Positions 1 through 7,775 of a DNA stretch of 33,718 nucleotides are shown here, in pieces; position 1 is the first letter of the stretch, and every line of letters starts with the position of its first letter. Made by a program: the position numbers and the translations under genes. The notes under the pieces were generated by a model that saw only the letters and a program-made list of their open reading frames with translations, made no database searches and was not told where the DNA came from. Origin of the DNA: CAVTUU01 sp045804965 (GTDB lineage Bacteria; Chloroflexota; Chloroflexia; Thermomicrobiales; UBA6265); contig JBJMMD010000045.1 of the NCBI GenBank assembly GCA_045804965.1, positions 1 to 33,718 on the forward strand, written 5' to 3'.

Positions 1-77
1 CCCTCGAAATCCAGGTGCCGATCCTCGACCGGCCCCATCCGCATAACCTCGCCGCCGTCCTTCGCCATCTTCGGCAC
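1..77 (-). CDS. N-terminus of an unrecognised protein, possibly cupin-like (cut by window edge)
   Basis: A minus-strand frame starts at GTG (75-77) and stays open to the window edge, giving about 25 residues. A good Shine-Dalgarno (GAGGAG, minus strand, about 85-90) lies 7 nt before the GTG, which decides the start. An internal ATG at 66-68 has no such site. The visible N-terminus contains GPVEDRHLDFEG. This resembles the beginning of small cupin proteins that I recall, but too little is present to be sure, and the function should be treated as unknown. Confidence 0.45.
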   Translation of the reverse strand, partial: MPKMAKDGGEVMRMGPVEDRHLDFE

Positions 78-350
78 GGTGCGTCTCCTCCGATCGCGCC
101 GGTGCACAGGCGGTCCGTCCGCCCGGCGTGCCGGCTCGTCTGCAGCGAAGGGCCCGATCGGGGCCCGGCGAGGAGCGTGTTCCTCGTCGAAAGTCCATGC
201 CGCGTTACACGCCCGGCGGCAGGATCATGACCGCACCCGGACCAATCATTTGGTTGACATGCGTCACTAGCGTAGTCAATTGCCGGCGGTCGTCAGGTGT
301 GTACAGACGGCTTTGAGTGCTCAGGCTGACAACTGATATCGAGGGGCCAG
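78..350. other. Intergenic stretch with no supported gene
   Basis: This is the upstream region of the edge gene. The short open frames here overlap each other on several frames and lack ribosome binding sites. I see no RNA gene or clear promoter. Confidence 0.4.
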
Positions 351-494
351 ATGCAGATCGACGAACAATTGGCACTGTTTGCTTCAAGAGATGGTCAGTT
401 GGCTGTGCTGGTGGTCACCTCGTCAGATGTCCAGACCAGTCTCTGCGTGGAGGAAGGGCCCGCACAAAGTCCCAAACGGCTACTGTGGCCTTGA
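351..494 (+). CDS. Small hypothetical protein, 47 aa
   Basis: An ATG at 351 preceded by GAGGGG (about 341-346) opens a 47-codon frame ending in TGA at 492-494. The protein begins MQIDEQLALFASRDGQLAVL and has a short hydrophobic run (LAVLVV). I do not recognise it. The perfect hairpin at 577-606 lies about 80 nt downstream on the same strand and could be its terminator, which is weak support for a real transcript. It may equally be chance. Confidence 0.25.
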   Translation: MQIDEQLALFASRDGQLAVLVVTSSDVQTSLCVEEGPAQSPKRLLWP

Positions 495-576
495 GGGCGC
501 CGGGGTGAGCTGCGCTGTCGGGTTGGGCGTGGCTAAGTCCTAGTTGATCTGGATCGCAATAAGCGAGGCCAAAGGA

Positions 577-615
577 GAAGGCGGAGGTGGTGTCACCTCC
601 GCCTTCGCGATTTTA
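577..615 (+). terminator. Perfect 13-bp hairpin, likely transcription terminator
   Basis: GAAGGCGGAGGTG (577-589) pairs perfectly with CACCTCCGCCTTC (594-606) around a GTGT loop, followed by GCGATTTTAG. The T-run is short, so this is a GC-rich terminator-like hairpin rather than a textbook one. It lies between the small plus ORF and the 3' end of the minus-strand flippase-like gene and could act in both directions. Confidence 0.6.
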
Positions 616-672
616 GTGGCTTTGGCTATTGTTACCGTTTGTGTCAAGCAGACGCCGCCCTGTAAAGCACGC

Positions 673-1701
673 CTATCGCAGTGCGGCGGACCTGGCGGGC
701 GTCGCGGCAACTTCTCGACCGGTTTTCGCTCGTCGCGCCCAGACCATGGTCGCGGCGGTCAATTGGACGAGGAGTCCAAGGATGAGCGGTAGCCACAGAC
801 TGGTGAGGCGGTAGAGCAAGGTTGCGCCAAGGGCCGGCGCGGCAGGAATCCCGACATGCACCAGAGAGCCAGCCATCGCGGCCTCAACAACGCCGAGCCC
901 ACGGAAAATTGGCATCAATTTGCTGGCGAGAGTGCCGACGACCGTGACGACAATCGGCGTCATGAGCGAAGGCTCTTGGCCGACTGCGCGCAGGCAGAGG
1001 TAGAGCGTAGCGATACCTGCCAGTCGTCCCAGTAATGCCAGTGTGGTCGGTAGCGCCAGATCGCGAAGATGTATTTCGTGGCCTCGGGCCCGTTCAAAGA
1101 AGTGGTTTGTCTGCTTTGGCATGTGGGCGAAGCATCGCTGTACCAGGTGGAAGCGGCCGGCAACAATTGCGCTGAACCCAACGACTATGGTCACCAGTCC
1201 CAAACCTGTGGGCATGCCAAGGAGGGTGGAAGGAGATGAGAAATGGAGGGCGGCGAAGATAACGGTCAGGAGAAGCGGCACGATGCCCGCGACACCGTTG
1301 AGCGATACCGCCAAGAGTATGTCATCAATTGGCACGCCACGTCGCTGCAGACCCCGTGCGTATGCGTAATACGCTGGTGCGCTGCCAATCGGTGAGATCG
1401 TGCCGATCGCCGTTTTTTCGAGTTGGAGGCGCACATGGAAGGGGCCGGACAAACGATGGCCGAGTCGATCGAAGATCACTCGATGTTTCGTCGCAACGAG
1501 CCAAAGGGCAAAGAGCTCCGCCGAGATTGCTGCGATCATCCACCAGAGGTTTGCTGATCGTACCGCGCTGCTCATTTCGAGCAGTGTTGCCTGTTTGCTG
1601 ACAACGAATACGGCGGCGCCGGTTGCAACTACTACAAGTCCGATGAGGCCTTGATGCTTTACGACGACCGTGCCAATTCTTCTGATTCTGATGTCGATCA
1701 T
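673..1701 (-). CDS. Flippase-like / LPG-synthase transmembrane domain protein (UPF0104 type)
   Basis: This is a polytopic membrane protein of about 342 residues, with many hydrophobic segments. Its C-terminal part carries GLGVVEAAMAGSLVHVGIP, then LLYRLTSLWLPLILGLL. That pattern (G-G-E, small-residue helix, RL..WLP) is typical of the lysylphosphatidylglycerol synthase transmembrane / glycosyltransferase-associated UPF0104 family. No synthase domain is fused, so a lipid-handling role is inferred from the family only. I chose ATG 1701 because GGGAAG lies a few bases upstream. A longer frame begins at GTG 1770 and adds a basic 23-residue stretch, but without a clear ribosome site. The gene is divergent from the PHP gene. 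Confidence 0.75.
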   Translation of the reverse strand: MIDIRIRRIGTVVVKHQGLIGLVVVATGAAVFVVSKQATLLEMSSAVRSANLWWMIAAISAELFALWLVATKHRVIFDRLGHRLSGPFHVRLQLEKTAIGTISPIGSAPAYYAYARGLQRRGVPIDDILLAVSLNGVAGIVPLLLTVIFAALHFSSPSTLLGMPTGLGLVTIVVGFSAIVAGRFHLVQRCFAHMPKQTNHFFERARGHEIHLRDLALPTTLALLGRLAGIATLYLCLRAVGQEPSLMTPIVVTVVGTLASKLMPIFRGLGVVEAAMAGSLVHVGIPAAPALGATLLYRLTSLWLPLILGLLVQLTAATMVWARRAKTGREVAATPARSAALR

Positions 1702-1808
1702 CTCGCTTCCCGTAATGACATCGCGTCGCGTCGCAAGCGCGCGAAATATTCTTTGCAATGGAGATGCCACGGCTTAAAGGCATTGCCTCTAAGCCATCTG
1801 CCTGACCT

Positions 1809-1843
1809 TATCTAGAAAGATCGTATGGGAACTATCTAGCAAG
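1809..1843. repeat. Direct repeat TATCTAGMAAG, two copies 24 bp apart
   Basis: TATCTAGAAAG (1809-1819) and TATCTAGCAAG (1833-1843) repeat in the same orientation in the divergent intergenic region. The spacing is close to two helical turns and the sequence is more AT-rich than its surroundings. It could be an operator for either flanking gene. This is inference. Confidence 0.3.
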
Positions 1844-1937
1844 GGTACTTATGGATGAACTGACGATAATGCTTTGTGGTATCCGCGCAGGTTGACCGGT
1901 CGCAAGTTGCCAACCGGAGCCTGCTAAGATCGCGTCA

Positions 1938-2744
1938 GTGTCAGCCTTGATCGCGACGACCAACTGTACCATGCCCGAACTTCGCGTCTTTTACGGTGAC
2001 TACTCCCCTGAGATGCTGCTCGCGGACCTGCACATCCATACCACCCGCTCCGACGGGTGGTGGGAGCCGGAGCGCCTTGCCGACGCGGCCGTCGCGCGCG
2101 GCTTGAGCGCGATCGGCATCACCGACCACGACGACATCGCCGCCGGATTCGCGGTGGCGGATGCGGCGGCCAAGCGCGGGTTGCCGCTCTCTGTCTACGT
2201 CGGGCAGGAGATCTCGGCGCGGGAAGAGGGTCACGATGTTCACGTGCTCGGCCTCGATTTGACGGACGAAATACATCCATGGCAGTCGATCGCGGCGACG
2301 GTCGATGCGATTCTGAAGCAGGAGGGCTTCGCGATCATGCCGCATCCGCGTGCGGCCGGCCGCGGCCTCCCGACCTTCGAACAGATCCTGGCGCTCGATA
2401 TGCCGGTGGCGGTCGAGATCTACAACGCCAGCATGGTCGATCTCAAGCGGTTGCGCGACCGCTCGCTGCCAGATGCGAACGACGAGGCGCGTGCCTTTTA
2501 CCAGGCGAATCGCGAACGGCTCGCCGGCGCGGTCGGCGGGACCGATGCCCATTTCCGTACGATCGGCCGGGGCCTGACTGCGTACCGTGGCGACCTACGC
2601 GAGGCGATCGCCAGGCGCGAGACGGCCGTGCTCTACCTGCCGGAGCGGGAACGGCTCCGGCCGTGGGATCCGGTGGGGTATGTTAGGGGGCTGCGGCGGC
2701 TGGATCGTCGCCGCAGCGAGAAGTACGGTCCCCGCCCGCGCTGA
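1938..2744 (+). CDS. PHP-domain metal-dependent phosphoesterase
   Basis: The protein shows the classic PHP start: LLADLHIHTTRSDG (HxH metal motif), then GLSAIGITDHDD, then a conserved GQEIS...DVHVLGL, then AIMPHPRAAGRG, and late GGTDAHF. These supply the His/Asp metal ligands of the PHP family (TrpH/YciV-like phosphoesterases, related to 3',5'-nucleotide phosphatases). The predicted product is a soluble hydrolase of about 268 residues. The GTG at 1938 gives the longest frame. ATG 1971 and ATG 2013 (just before LLADLHIHT) are alternatives, and none has a strong ribosome site. The C-terminus is Arg-rich. The substrate cannot be told from sequence. Confidence 0.85.
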   Translation: MSALIATTNCTMPELRVFYGDYSPEMLLADLHIHTTRSDGWWEPERLADAAVARGLSAIGITDHDDIAAGFAVADAAAKRGLPLSVYVGQEISAREEGHDVHVLGLDLTDEIHPWQSIAATVDAILKQEGFAIMPHPRAAGRGLPTFEQILALDMPVAVEIYNASMVDLKRLRDRSLPDANDEARAFYQANRERLAGAVGGTDAHFRTIGRGLTAYRGDLREAIARRETAVLYLPERERLRPWDPVGYVRGLRRLDRRRSEKYGPRPR

Positions 2745-2883
2745 GGAACGCGATCATTTCGCAGTTGAAGGACTCCGACTGAGGGCTTGTCTCCATCATG
2801 TGCGCACACGATCCTAGTTATCGAGACTACGAAAAATCTCGCGTGAACGTCCCGCAGGCCGGGTAGGATCGGAAGGCGCTCGG

Positions 2884-3393
2884 TTACTTGCCAACGATTC
2901 TCAGCACGTCGGCGCGTACTCGCTCAGCGGTCACTCCGAGATCGCGCAGAATGAGCGCACCGACGCCTTCACCTTCACGGAGCATGCCGAGCAGCAGGTG
3001 TTCGGTGCCCACGAAACCATGACCGAGCGACTTCGCTTCCTTCACTGATAAGTCAAAGACGCGCTTCAGGCGCGGCGTCAAACGGCGTTCGCCCTCGACT
3101 CCCATGGGGCCACGCCCAATAGTCTTTTCAACCGCCGAGCGCACGACGTCGAGTTGAACTTCCAAATCGTCGAGAATGCGAGCGCCGACGCTATCCGAGC
3201 GTCGCAGGATACCGAGCAAGACGTGCTCGGTCCCGATGTACTCGTGACCGAGCTGCCGCGCTTCGTCTTGGGCGAGGGACAACGCGGCCTGGGCGCGTGC
3301 AGTGAACCGGTCGAACGTCGGCGAGGTTTGGCAGCGTCGAGCAAACGGGCGGGTCCGTCCGACACGACGGACGGCGCGGCGTGGTAGGTGCAT
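2884..3393 (-). CDS. Standalone Clp N-terminal (Clp R) domain protein
   Basis: After about 25 basic residues, two Clp-N repeats follow. The first (about 27-95) has FDRFTARAQAALSLAQDEAR and GHEYIGTEHVLLGIL. The second (about 104-167) has LKRVFDLSVKEA and GHGFVGTEHLLLGMLREGEGVG. This is the substrate/adaptor-binding domain of ClpC/ClpA, but the protein ends at 169 residues with no AAA+ ATPase module. It may act as an adaptor or decoy for a Clp unfoldase (inference). I chose ATG 3393 because GGAAGG lies 9 nt before it. An upstream ATG at 3435 would overlap the glutaredoxin stop as ATGA but lacks a ribosome site. It follows the glutaredoxin gene on the same strand. Confidence 0.85.
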   Translation of the reverse strand: MHLPRRAVRRVGRTRPFARRCQTSPTFDRFTARAQAALSLAQDEARQLGHEYIGTEHVLLGILRRSDSVGARILDDLEVQLDVVRSAVEKTIGRGPMGVEGERRLTPRLKRVFDLSVKEAKSLGHGFVGTEHLLLGMLREGEGVGALILRDLGVTAERVRADVLRIVGK

Positions 3394-3431
3394 TGCGACA
3401 TTCCTTCCGTTGAATTTGAAGCTCGAACCGG

Positions 3432-3668
3432 TCATTCGTTGGCGGTCCGTTGAAGGACGGCGGTGAGCTCGTCGGGCCGAAAGCCAAGCACCTGGGCATT
3501 GCCGACGACGAGCAGCGGAGTCGCAAAGGTACCAGTCGCGAACAGGTCTCTTGCAGCGTCAAGATCACTCGTCACATTCCGCTCGACAAATTCGATGCCC
3601 TGCCCGACGAGCCAATCCCGCACTTTGAGGCTTTGGGCACATCCGTTCTGCGTGTAAATCGTCGCCAT
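3432..3668 (-). CDS. Glutaredoxin family protein with CxxS active site
   Basis: This is a 78-residue thioredoxin-fold protein: MATIYTQNGCAQSLKVRDWL (strand, active site, helix), then IEFVERNV, then a TFATPLLVV segment with the cis-Pro typical of glutaredoxins, then VLGFRPDEL. The active site reads C-A-Q-S, so only the N-terminal cysteine remains. Monothiol (CxxS) members usually work in deglutathionylation or Fe-S chemistry. The start ATG 3668 is set by homology, since a longer open frame upstream has no glutaredoxin sequence. The ribosome site is weak (GAGAG). It probably shares a transcript with the downstream Clp-N gene, and lies 3' of the arsenic cluster on the same strand but separated by about 420 nt. 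Confidence 0.8.
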   Translation of the reverse strand: MATIYTQNGCAQSLKVRDWLVGQGIEFVERNVTSDLDAARDLFATGTFATPLLVVGNAQVLGFRPDELTAVLQRTANE

Positions 3669-4087
3669 GGAGTCTCTCGTGCTCGCGATGGTATCACGCT
3701 GGTTTTCGGAGGTAGTGAGCCGGCGGCTGGCGCCAAAATCTCGCCCGCAGTCCACACTAGTCGAAGCCGCGTCATACGGGTGTACGTCTTGGGTCCCACA
3801 TGGGATGGATACAGCGGCCCAACGGGGCGACTGGCGACTAGGCGGCCGTTCAATGATTTGGGCAGGCGGGGCGCTCGACGCGTGACGTATCACGGCGAAA
3901 GTCGTAACTTCCGAGTAGGGTCATATCGAGCACGCCGACGTAGGATCGAACTATATCTTGGAGACGGACAGCAGGTACGGCAGCGATGGCAGCGCCCGCC
4001 GTCAGAGCGTGGGGAATCGAGCAGTGGCGTGCAAAGGATGGATGTTCGTGGTCTATCTATGTTGCACCTGGTGGGCGACATCATGAA
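3669..4087. other. Intergenic stretch, no supported gene
   Basis: About 420 nt separate the CDO-like gene from the glutaredoxin gene. Open frames exist on both strands but none has a ribosome site or a recognisable protein. It presumably holds the promoter of the glutaredoxin/Clp-N pair, which I cannot place confidently. Confidence 0.4.
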
Positions 4088-4762
4088 CTACTCGTGAAGG
4101 TGCTGCTCGTGCTCGACATGGGACGAGGCGAGGAAATGGAGCGCCACCGTCGCCCTTTCCGCGTGAACCCCCGCCGGTTGGTGGATGTCGTCTGAACTAA
4201 AGAGATAGCCCGTTCCCGGCGGGTAATCGCGCTCCGCGAGGAGTTTTAGGTTGCTCCCCGCTGATGCGGAGAAGCGCCGATCGCGCTCGACGCCGTTGAC
4301 GGTCACGGCGCCGCCCCACCCTCCGTGGTCATGCGCCGGCGTCGATTGGCCTGGGCGCAGGACGATGGCCGCCAGTGACCAACCGGTGGGATCTTCGTGC
4401 AAGACACAACGGGCATACCCGTTCGGGCGGCCGGAGCAAGTGCTGACATCGACGGGTTCGGCCACGGCCTTGACGACATCCAGCATGCGCGCCCGCTTCG
4501 CCGGCGAAGAAGTAGGCGAGCTGAGCCCACGAAGGCGAAGAACGAGGCGATCCATCTCAGCAGACGCGCGGGTGTCAGCGTCATTCCAATGACAGTCGGT
4601 TGAATCCTCTACGGCTTGCGAAGAAGCGATGGGATCGCGATCGCGCGGATCGGCGCATGAAAGAGGGACGCGTTCTACCGCCGAGTGCGGTCTGGTGCGG
4701 GGCTTGACGTGACGCGATTTCAAACTGCGGGTCAACCTACCTGTTTCGGCGAGGGCTGTCAC
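4088..4762 (-). CDS. Cysteine-dioxygenase-like cupin (last gene of arsenic cluster)
   Basis: The C-terminal 150 residues look like the cysteine dioxygenase fold. VLRPGQSTPAHDHGGWG gives the HxH iron ligands at about H144 and H146, and a third His candidate lies in DDIHQPAGVH (about H194). The family is a non-haem iron thiol dioxygenase, and the true substrate here is unknown. The GTG start at 4762 overlaps the metallophosphoesterase stop (GTGA), arguing for translational coupling. The first 68 residues look low in conserved content, so ATG 4555 is an alternative start giving about 155 residues. The C-terminus is His-rich (HVEHEQHLHE). Placement in the arsenic cluster suggests thiol or thio-arsenical chemistry, but that is speculation. 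Confidence 0.7.
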   Translation of the reverse strand: MTALAETGRLTRSLKSRHVKPRTRPHSAVERVPLSCADPRDRDPIASSQAVEDSTDCHWNDADTRASAEMDRLVLRLRGLSSPTSSPAKRARMLDVVKAVAEPVDVSTCSGRPNGYARCVLHEDPTGWSLAAIVLRPGQSTPAHDHGGWGGAVTVNGVERDRRFSASAGSNLKLLAERDYPPGTGYLFSSDDIHQPAGVHAERATVALHFLASSHVEHEQHLHE

Positions 4763-5493
4763 GCGGCACCTCCGATCTCGAGATCAACTGCGAACTGGTC
4801 GGGTAGTTCTGGCTCGGCGCGGATGGCGGCGGCCATCGATGCGATGTCGTAGGGCACGCGGAGGATCTCGACCTGCACAGGCCGGCCAGTTTCGACGGTG
4901 AGCAGCGCCCACGCCGCGCGCGCGTCGCCGTCTTTCGGTTTGCCCACGCTGCCGTCGTTGACGAAGAGGACGCCGTCGATAGTGCGGACCCATGGCTTGT
5001 GAGTGTGACCGAAGACGAGGAGATCGCAGTCGGCGATGTGCGCGATGCGCTCAAGTGAACGGGGGTCGCGGTCTTCGAAGAGGTATTCGTTCATCCGGCG
5101 CGGGCTACCGTGGACGAGCCGAAACCGGATTCCTTCGGCTTCAACACGAATCTCGGGCACGAGCGTGCGTAGGTAGGCCTTGTTCTCGTCAGTCGTGACT
5201 TTCCGCGTCCACATCAGCGATTGCTGGCCGCGGGCTTCCTCGTCCTTGTCCTTGTAGGCGCACCCACAATCGTCGCGGTCGAAGCCGACGCCATCGTCAT
5301 AATTGCCCATGATGGTCGGGATCGCGCGGCCTCGAACGAGGTCAATTGTTTCGTTCGACCGCGGGCCGTAGCCGACAATATCGCCCAAGGAATAGACCGC
5401 ATCCGGCGCAGCCTGGCCGATGTCGGCGAGCACCGCCTCTGTCGCGGCGCTGTTGCCGTGCACGTCTGAGAAGATGGCGAGCCGCGTCGTCAT
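4759..5493 (-). CDS. Metallophosphoesterase, YfcE/MJ0936-like, in arsenic cluster
   Basis: The calcineurin-type motifs are complete: IFSDVHGN (D10, H12), SLGDIVGYGP (D38), IMGNYDD (N64), LVHGSP (H128) and VFGHTHKPW (H163, H165). These make a two-metal phosphoesterase of 244 residues. An insert around 71-92 contains DDCGCAYKDKDEE, whose paired cysteines could bind a thiophilic metal(loid) (inference). The ATG start at 5493 overlaps the aquaporin stop (ATGA), and its own stop overlaps the GTG of the CDO-like gene, so the three are tightly coupled. The substrate is unknown. The context suggests a phosphorylated or arsenylated metabolite. Confidence 0.88.
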   Translation of the reverse strand: MTTRLAIFSDVHGNSAATEAVLADIGQAAPDAVYSLGDIVGYGPRSNETIDLVRGRAIPTIMGNYDDGVGFDRDDCGCAYKDKDEEARGQQSLMWTRKVTTDENKAYLRTLVPEIRVEAEGIRFRLVHGSPRRMNEYLFEDRDPRSLERIAHIADCDLLVFGHTHKPWVRTIDGVLFVNDGSVGKPKDGDARAAWALLTVETGRPVQVEILRVPYDIASMAAAIRAEPELPDQFAVDLEIGGAA

Positions 5494-6155
5494 CTCGCGA
5501 TGACCTTTCCGTTCTCTTCACCGCGAACGAACCGGTAAGCAAGAACCCCAACACTCGCCCCGATCATGGGTCCCAGCACATACAGCCACTGGTCGGTCCA
5601 GGTCCACGACACGAGGGCAGGTGCGAGCGAACGTGCCGGATTCATGCTTGCACCGGAGATCGGCCCGGCGAAGAGCGCTTCCAGCCCGATCGTGCCGCCA
5701 ATCGCGATCGCGGCCGCCTGGCCAACGGCGCGGACATCAGTTGCCACCGACGTGATGACGAACATGAGTAGGAACGTTAAGACCGCTTCGAGCAGGAACG
5801 ACCGTCGGGCCGAGCCGACTGGCATGGTCGCGCCGAGATTCGCCGTCGTGCCAAACATGCCGCGCAGGAGCAAGCTCGCCGTCACCCCGCCGATCAGTTG
5901 CGCCGCCCAATAGCGCGGCACGTCGGTCCAGGGGAAGTGCCGCCCGACGGCGAAGCCGAGCGTCACGGCGGGATTGAAATGCGCGCCCGAAATGTGGCCG
6001 ACCGCATAGATCATGACCATGATGACGAGACCGAAGGTCAGCCCGATGCCGACATGCCCGATGGCTCCTCCCGTTTCGGCATCGATCACGACCGCGCCCG
6101 TGCCTGCGAAAACCAAGGCGAAGGTGCCAACACATTCCGCCGCCAACCGGTGCAT
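5490..6155 (-). CDS. MIP-family aquaporin / aquaglyceroporin (AqpS-like context)
   Basis: This is a 221-residue membrane channel with both NPA boxes: GAHFNPAVTLG (61-63) and GASMNPARSLAP (172-174, with the selectivity-filter Arg following). Six membrane segments can be traced. It sits 8 nt downstream of arsM and overlaps the next gene. In known ars operons such as the Sinorhizobium aqpS case, a channel takes the place of an arsenite pump and lets As(III) flow out, so a role in passage of arsenite or methylated arsenicals is plausible. The ATG at 6155 is chosen because a longer frame (to 6269) would run back into arsM and has no channel sequence. Confidence 0.88.
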   Translation of the reverse strand: MHRLAAECVGTFALVFAGTGAVVIDAETGGAIGHVGIGLTFGLVIMVMIYAVGHISGAHFNPAVTLGFAVGRHFPWTDVPRYWAAQLIGGVTASLLLRGMFGTTANLGATMPVGSARRSFLLEAVLTFLLMFVITSVATDVRAVGQAAAIAIGGTIGLEALFAGPISGASMNPARSLAPALVSWTWTDQWLYVLGPMIGASVGVLAYRFVRGEENGKVIAR

Positions 6156-6163
6156 ACGGCGCT

Positions 6164-7033
6164 TTAGGGTTTGCGCGCGCGGACGAAGGCGCTGACGACG
6201 CGACCACCGCTCGCGTCGAAGCGGGCGAAGGCCGATTCGTCCCACGATGGACTCGATCCGCCGCAGCAACTCGCGTCCGAATCGAGACTCTCGGCCAGCT
6301 CGCGCGGATCATAGACGCGTGTGACTCGGATCTCAACGTCATCGAAGCCGGCATCGGCGAGCAAACGGCGGTACGTGTTCTCCTCCAGCGCGCCGGCCAC
6401 ACAGCCGACCCATGCTTCCATGTCGACCCGCAGATCAGCCGGCAACACACCCTGCGACACAACGTCGGAGACGGCGAAGCGGCCGCCCGGTTTCAGCACA
6501 CGGAACGCTTCGCGCAATACCTGCCCTTTGTCGCTGGCAAGATTGATCACGCAGTTTGAGATCACCACATCGACGGTGTTCTCGGGGAGCGGAATCGCTT
6601 CGATGTGGCCCTTCAGGAATTGCACGTTTTCGACGCTCGCTTCCGCCTTGTTGCGCTCGGCGAGCGAGAGCATCTCGTCGGTCATGTCCACGCCATAGGC
6701 GAACCCGGTCGGCCCTACACGCTTGGCCGAGAGGAGGACATCGATGCCGCCACCCGAGCCGAGATCGAGGACGGACTCGCCGGGATGCAATTCGACGAGC
6801 GCAGTAGGGTTGCCGCAACCGAGCGAGGCGGCCACTGCGGCTCTAGGCAACTCCGCGATCTCGCCGGCGCTGTAAAGGTTCGAAGTCACCGGATCAAGAC
6901 TATCGGTGCGGCAACAACCAGAACCGCAGCCGCAGCCACTCGCTTCGGCCACGCGGCGGGCGCTCTCGGCGTACTTCTCGCGGACGGATTCACGTATCTG
7001 ATCGGGTGCGACCTGCTCGACCTTGGTACTCAT
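6164..7033 (-). CDS. arsM: Arsenite S-adenosylmethionine methyltransferase ArsM
   Basis: ArsM transfers methyl groups from SAM to As(III), giving methylated and volatile arsenicals. The 289-residue protein has a Cys-rich N-terminus (SGCGCGSGCC, C34/C36/C40/C41), then SLGCGNPTAL, the SAM-binding motif LDLGSGGGIDVLLSA (90-102), and the family hallmarks VISNCVINL (C161) and WVGCVAGALEE (C211). C161 and C211 match the conserved arsenite-binding cysteines of the family. A late CC pair (C256/C257) is followed by GGSSPSW. ATG 7033 is preceded by GAAAGGA at a slightly long spacing. It is the first firmly recognised enzyme gene of the cluster downstream of arsR. Confidence 0.93.
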   Translation of the reverse strand: MSTKVEQVAPDQIRESVREKYAESARRVAEASGCGCGSGCCRTDSLDPVTSNLYSAGEIAELPRAAVAASLGCGNPTALVELHPGESVLDLGSGGGIDVLLSAKRVGPTGFAYGVDMTDEMLSLAERNKAEASVENVQFLKGHIEAIPLPENTVDVVISNCVINLASDKGQVLREAFRVLKPGGRFAVSDVVSQGVLPADLRVDMEAWVGCVAGALEENTYRRLLADAGFDDVEIRVTRVYDPRELAESLDSDASCCGGSSPSWDESAFARFDASGGRVVSAFVRARKP

Positions 7034-7100
7034 TACTCGGATTGTCCTTTCGTGCGATTTGCCTACGACGCGAACCGCTCGCGCCGGTCACGACACTCAT

Positions 7101-7367
7101 TTAGCAACATGGCGCCGGCGCGGCCTGGCGGACTGGGACGAGACTCCGGATACTGCAAACGGCCTTCCAAATGAGCGCGATAACGCCCGCCGGGTCAAAT
7201 GTTTTCATTGGCCTGATCGTCGCGGCGTCCAGCGGTCGGTGCGCAGACGGAGACGCGAATGGGCGCAAGCGCGCGGCCCGCAGCGGGTCTGGATCATGCA
7301 TGCTTCGGATGAGCTCGTAGAGCAGCGCGTTATCGGCGAGCATCCCTCTGACCTTTCTCGACGCCAT
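7101..7367 (-). CDS. Doubtful small ORF between arsR and arsM, 88 aa
   Basis: An ATG-to-stop frame fills most of the gap between arsR and arsM on the same strand, starting 39 nt after arsR. It contains LADNALLYELIRSMHDPDPL and ends in AAPAPCC, with a Cys pair. I do not recognise it. No ribosome site is visible, and an operator-like motif (7366-7385) touches its start codon. It could be a real small gene, a decayed one, or chance in GC-rich DNA. Confidence 0.2.
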   Translation of the reverse strand: MASRKVRGMLADNALLYELIRSMHDPDPLRAARLRPFASPSAHRPLDAATIRPMKTFDPAGVIALIWKAVCSIRSLVPVRQAAPAPCC

Positions 7368-7385
7368 ATTGACGTCTATCTATGT
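7366..7385 (+). promoter_or_regulatory. Second copy of the arsR operator-like motif
   Basis: ATATTGACGTCTATCTATGT on the plus strand matches the motif in the arsR promoter (minus strand ATATTGACAATCATCTATAT) at 15 of 20 positions, with ATATTGAC and ATCTAT fully shared. It lies between arsR and arsM in the opposite orientation to the promoter copy. It may be a second ArsR binding site. This is inference from repetition. Confidence 0.4.
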
Positions 7386-7406
7386 CTCGACGCAACAAAA
7401 ATCGCC

Positions 7407-7769
7407 TTAGCTCGCCGCCAACAGGAGCGACGGCGCGAACGCGTCGAGCGAGGCTCGCAGCAGCGCCAAGCCGCGAGGATCGGCGGCGTAGTACGCCCAC
7501 ACGCCGCGGCGGGAGACGGTCACGAGCCCGGCATCGCGCAACACTCTCATGTGATGCGAGATCGTCGGCTGGCTGACCTGAAAGCGGTCGACGACATCGC
7601 AGGCGCAGATCGGGGCGACTTGAGCCGCGACCAGCCGAAAGATGTCGAACCGCGTCGGATCGGACAGTGCTTTGAACATCCCGACCAACCGGTCGCGGTC
7701 AGTTGCCGGCAGCGAGGTCGGTTCATTCGGGATATCGCAGCAGCCAAATGGTCGCGTTCTCGTGCTCAT
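7407..7769 (-). CDS. arsR: ArsR/SmtB-family arsenic-responsive repressor
   Basis: This is a 120-residue winged-helix regulator. FKALSDPTRFDIFRLV is the family signature. ICACDVVDRFQVSQPTISHHMRVLRDAGLV holds the metal-binding helix and recognition helix: C55 and C57 correspond to the CxC of the ArsR As(III) site. The wing is VTVSRRGVWAYY. An additional C10-C11 pair near the N-terminus could supply a third ligand. ArsR normally represses the operon and leaves DNA when As(III) binds. Position upstream of arsM on the same strand and the promoter/operator overlap fit this. Confidence 0.9.
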   Translation of the reverse strand: MSTRTRPFGCCDIPNEPTSLPATDRDRLVGMFKALSDPTRFDIFRLVAAQVAPICACDVVDRFQVSQPTISHHMRVLRDAGLVTVSRRGVWAYYAADPRGLALLRASLDAFAPSLLLAAS

Positions 7770-7775
7770 GACGGC

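Noticed and set aside
3450..4097. 215-aa plus-strand open frame antisense to the glutaredoxin gene
   Set aside because: There is no ribosome site or domain, and it overlaps a recognisable glutaredoxin on the other strand.
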